From assembly GCA_016186095.1 (NCBI GenBank), contig JACPMG010000026.1, positions 1 to 34,865 of the forward strand: a stretch of 34,865 nt of DNA. Direction: 5' to 3'. The notes under the pieces are model-generated. The model was given only the letters and a program-made list of their open reading frames with translations. It did not search any database and had not been told where the DNA came from. Positions 34,775 through 34,865 of this stretch are shown here, piece by piece. The position numbers were made by a program, and so were the translations under genes. Within the stretch, counting starts at the first letter, position 1. Each line of letters begins with the position of its first letter. This stretch comes from Candidatus Sungiibacteriota bacterium (GTDB taxonomy: Bacteria; Patescibacteriota; Minisyncoccia; Sungbacterales; HO2-52-23).

Positions 34775-34865
34775 CTAAAGCTCTTTCGGGTTATAATCCT
34801 CTGGTGCTTTTACCAAATACTCCTCAAGTTTTTCTCGCGTCAAAAGCCCTGCCTGCGCCCCTATC
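34775..34865 (-). CDS. C-terminal fragment of an upstream ORF, truncated by window edge
   Basis: Open frame ...IGAQAGLLTREKLEEYLVKAPEDYNPKEL*, ends 2 nt before the DUF5674 start. Confidence 0.55.
   Translation of the reverse strand, partial: IGAQAGLLTREKLEEYLVKAPEDYNPKEL

Overview
This 34.9 kb window looks like part of the chromosome of a Candidate Phyla Radiation / Patescibacteria (Parcubacteria-like) bacterium. That assignment is an inference from the gene set and protein style (short EF-Ts, DUF5674-type protein, partial dcw cluster). Recognisable genes: recA, a rodZ-like gene, ftsK (split into two ORFs), rpoC, rpoB, a 4-TM holin-like (PF04020-type) gene, secG, an orphan oligopeptide-binding protein, tRNA-Leu followed 2 nt later by RNase J, trpS, a 3-methyladenine glycosylase, an SDR, tRNA-Glu, dcw genes (mraZ-rsmH-ftsL-ftsI-murF) interrupted by a GIY-YIG gene, a phosphoribosyltransferase, a tRNA array (Thr, Tyr, two orphan tRNA 3' halves, HNH nuclease), tsf, rpsB, rpmE, prfA, a coiled-coil/lytic transglycosylase, rplY, a 2-hydroxyacid dehydrogenase, fba, and a DUF5674-type module. 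The most striking signal not explained by genes is a dispersed family of heptanucleotide (7-bp) repeat elements. There are at least six loci, each with a different heptamer. Several are inverted (left and right arms are reverse complements in the same 7-nt register). They abut start codons (recA, trpS, rsmH, ftsL-like) or lie in coding sequence (murF, fba). A second class, CCGCC..GGCGAG..CTCGCTC palindromes, appears inserted in frame into the glycosylase and murF. Other leads: the tRNA-Leu/RNase J unit with a long leader hairpin, a tRNA cluster with HNH and orphan tRNA halves, small zinc-ribbon and leader-peptide ORFs missed by the ORF track, and a helically phased MraZ-box array. No database search or folding program was run.
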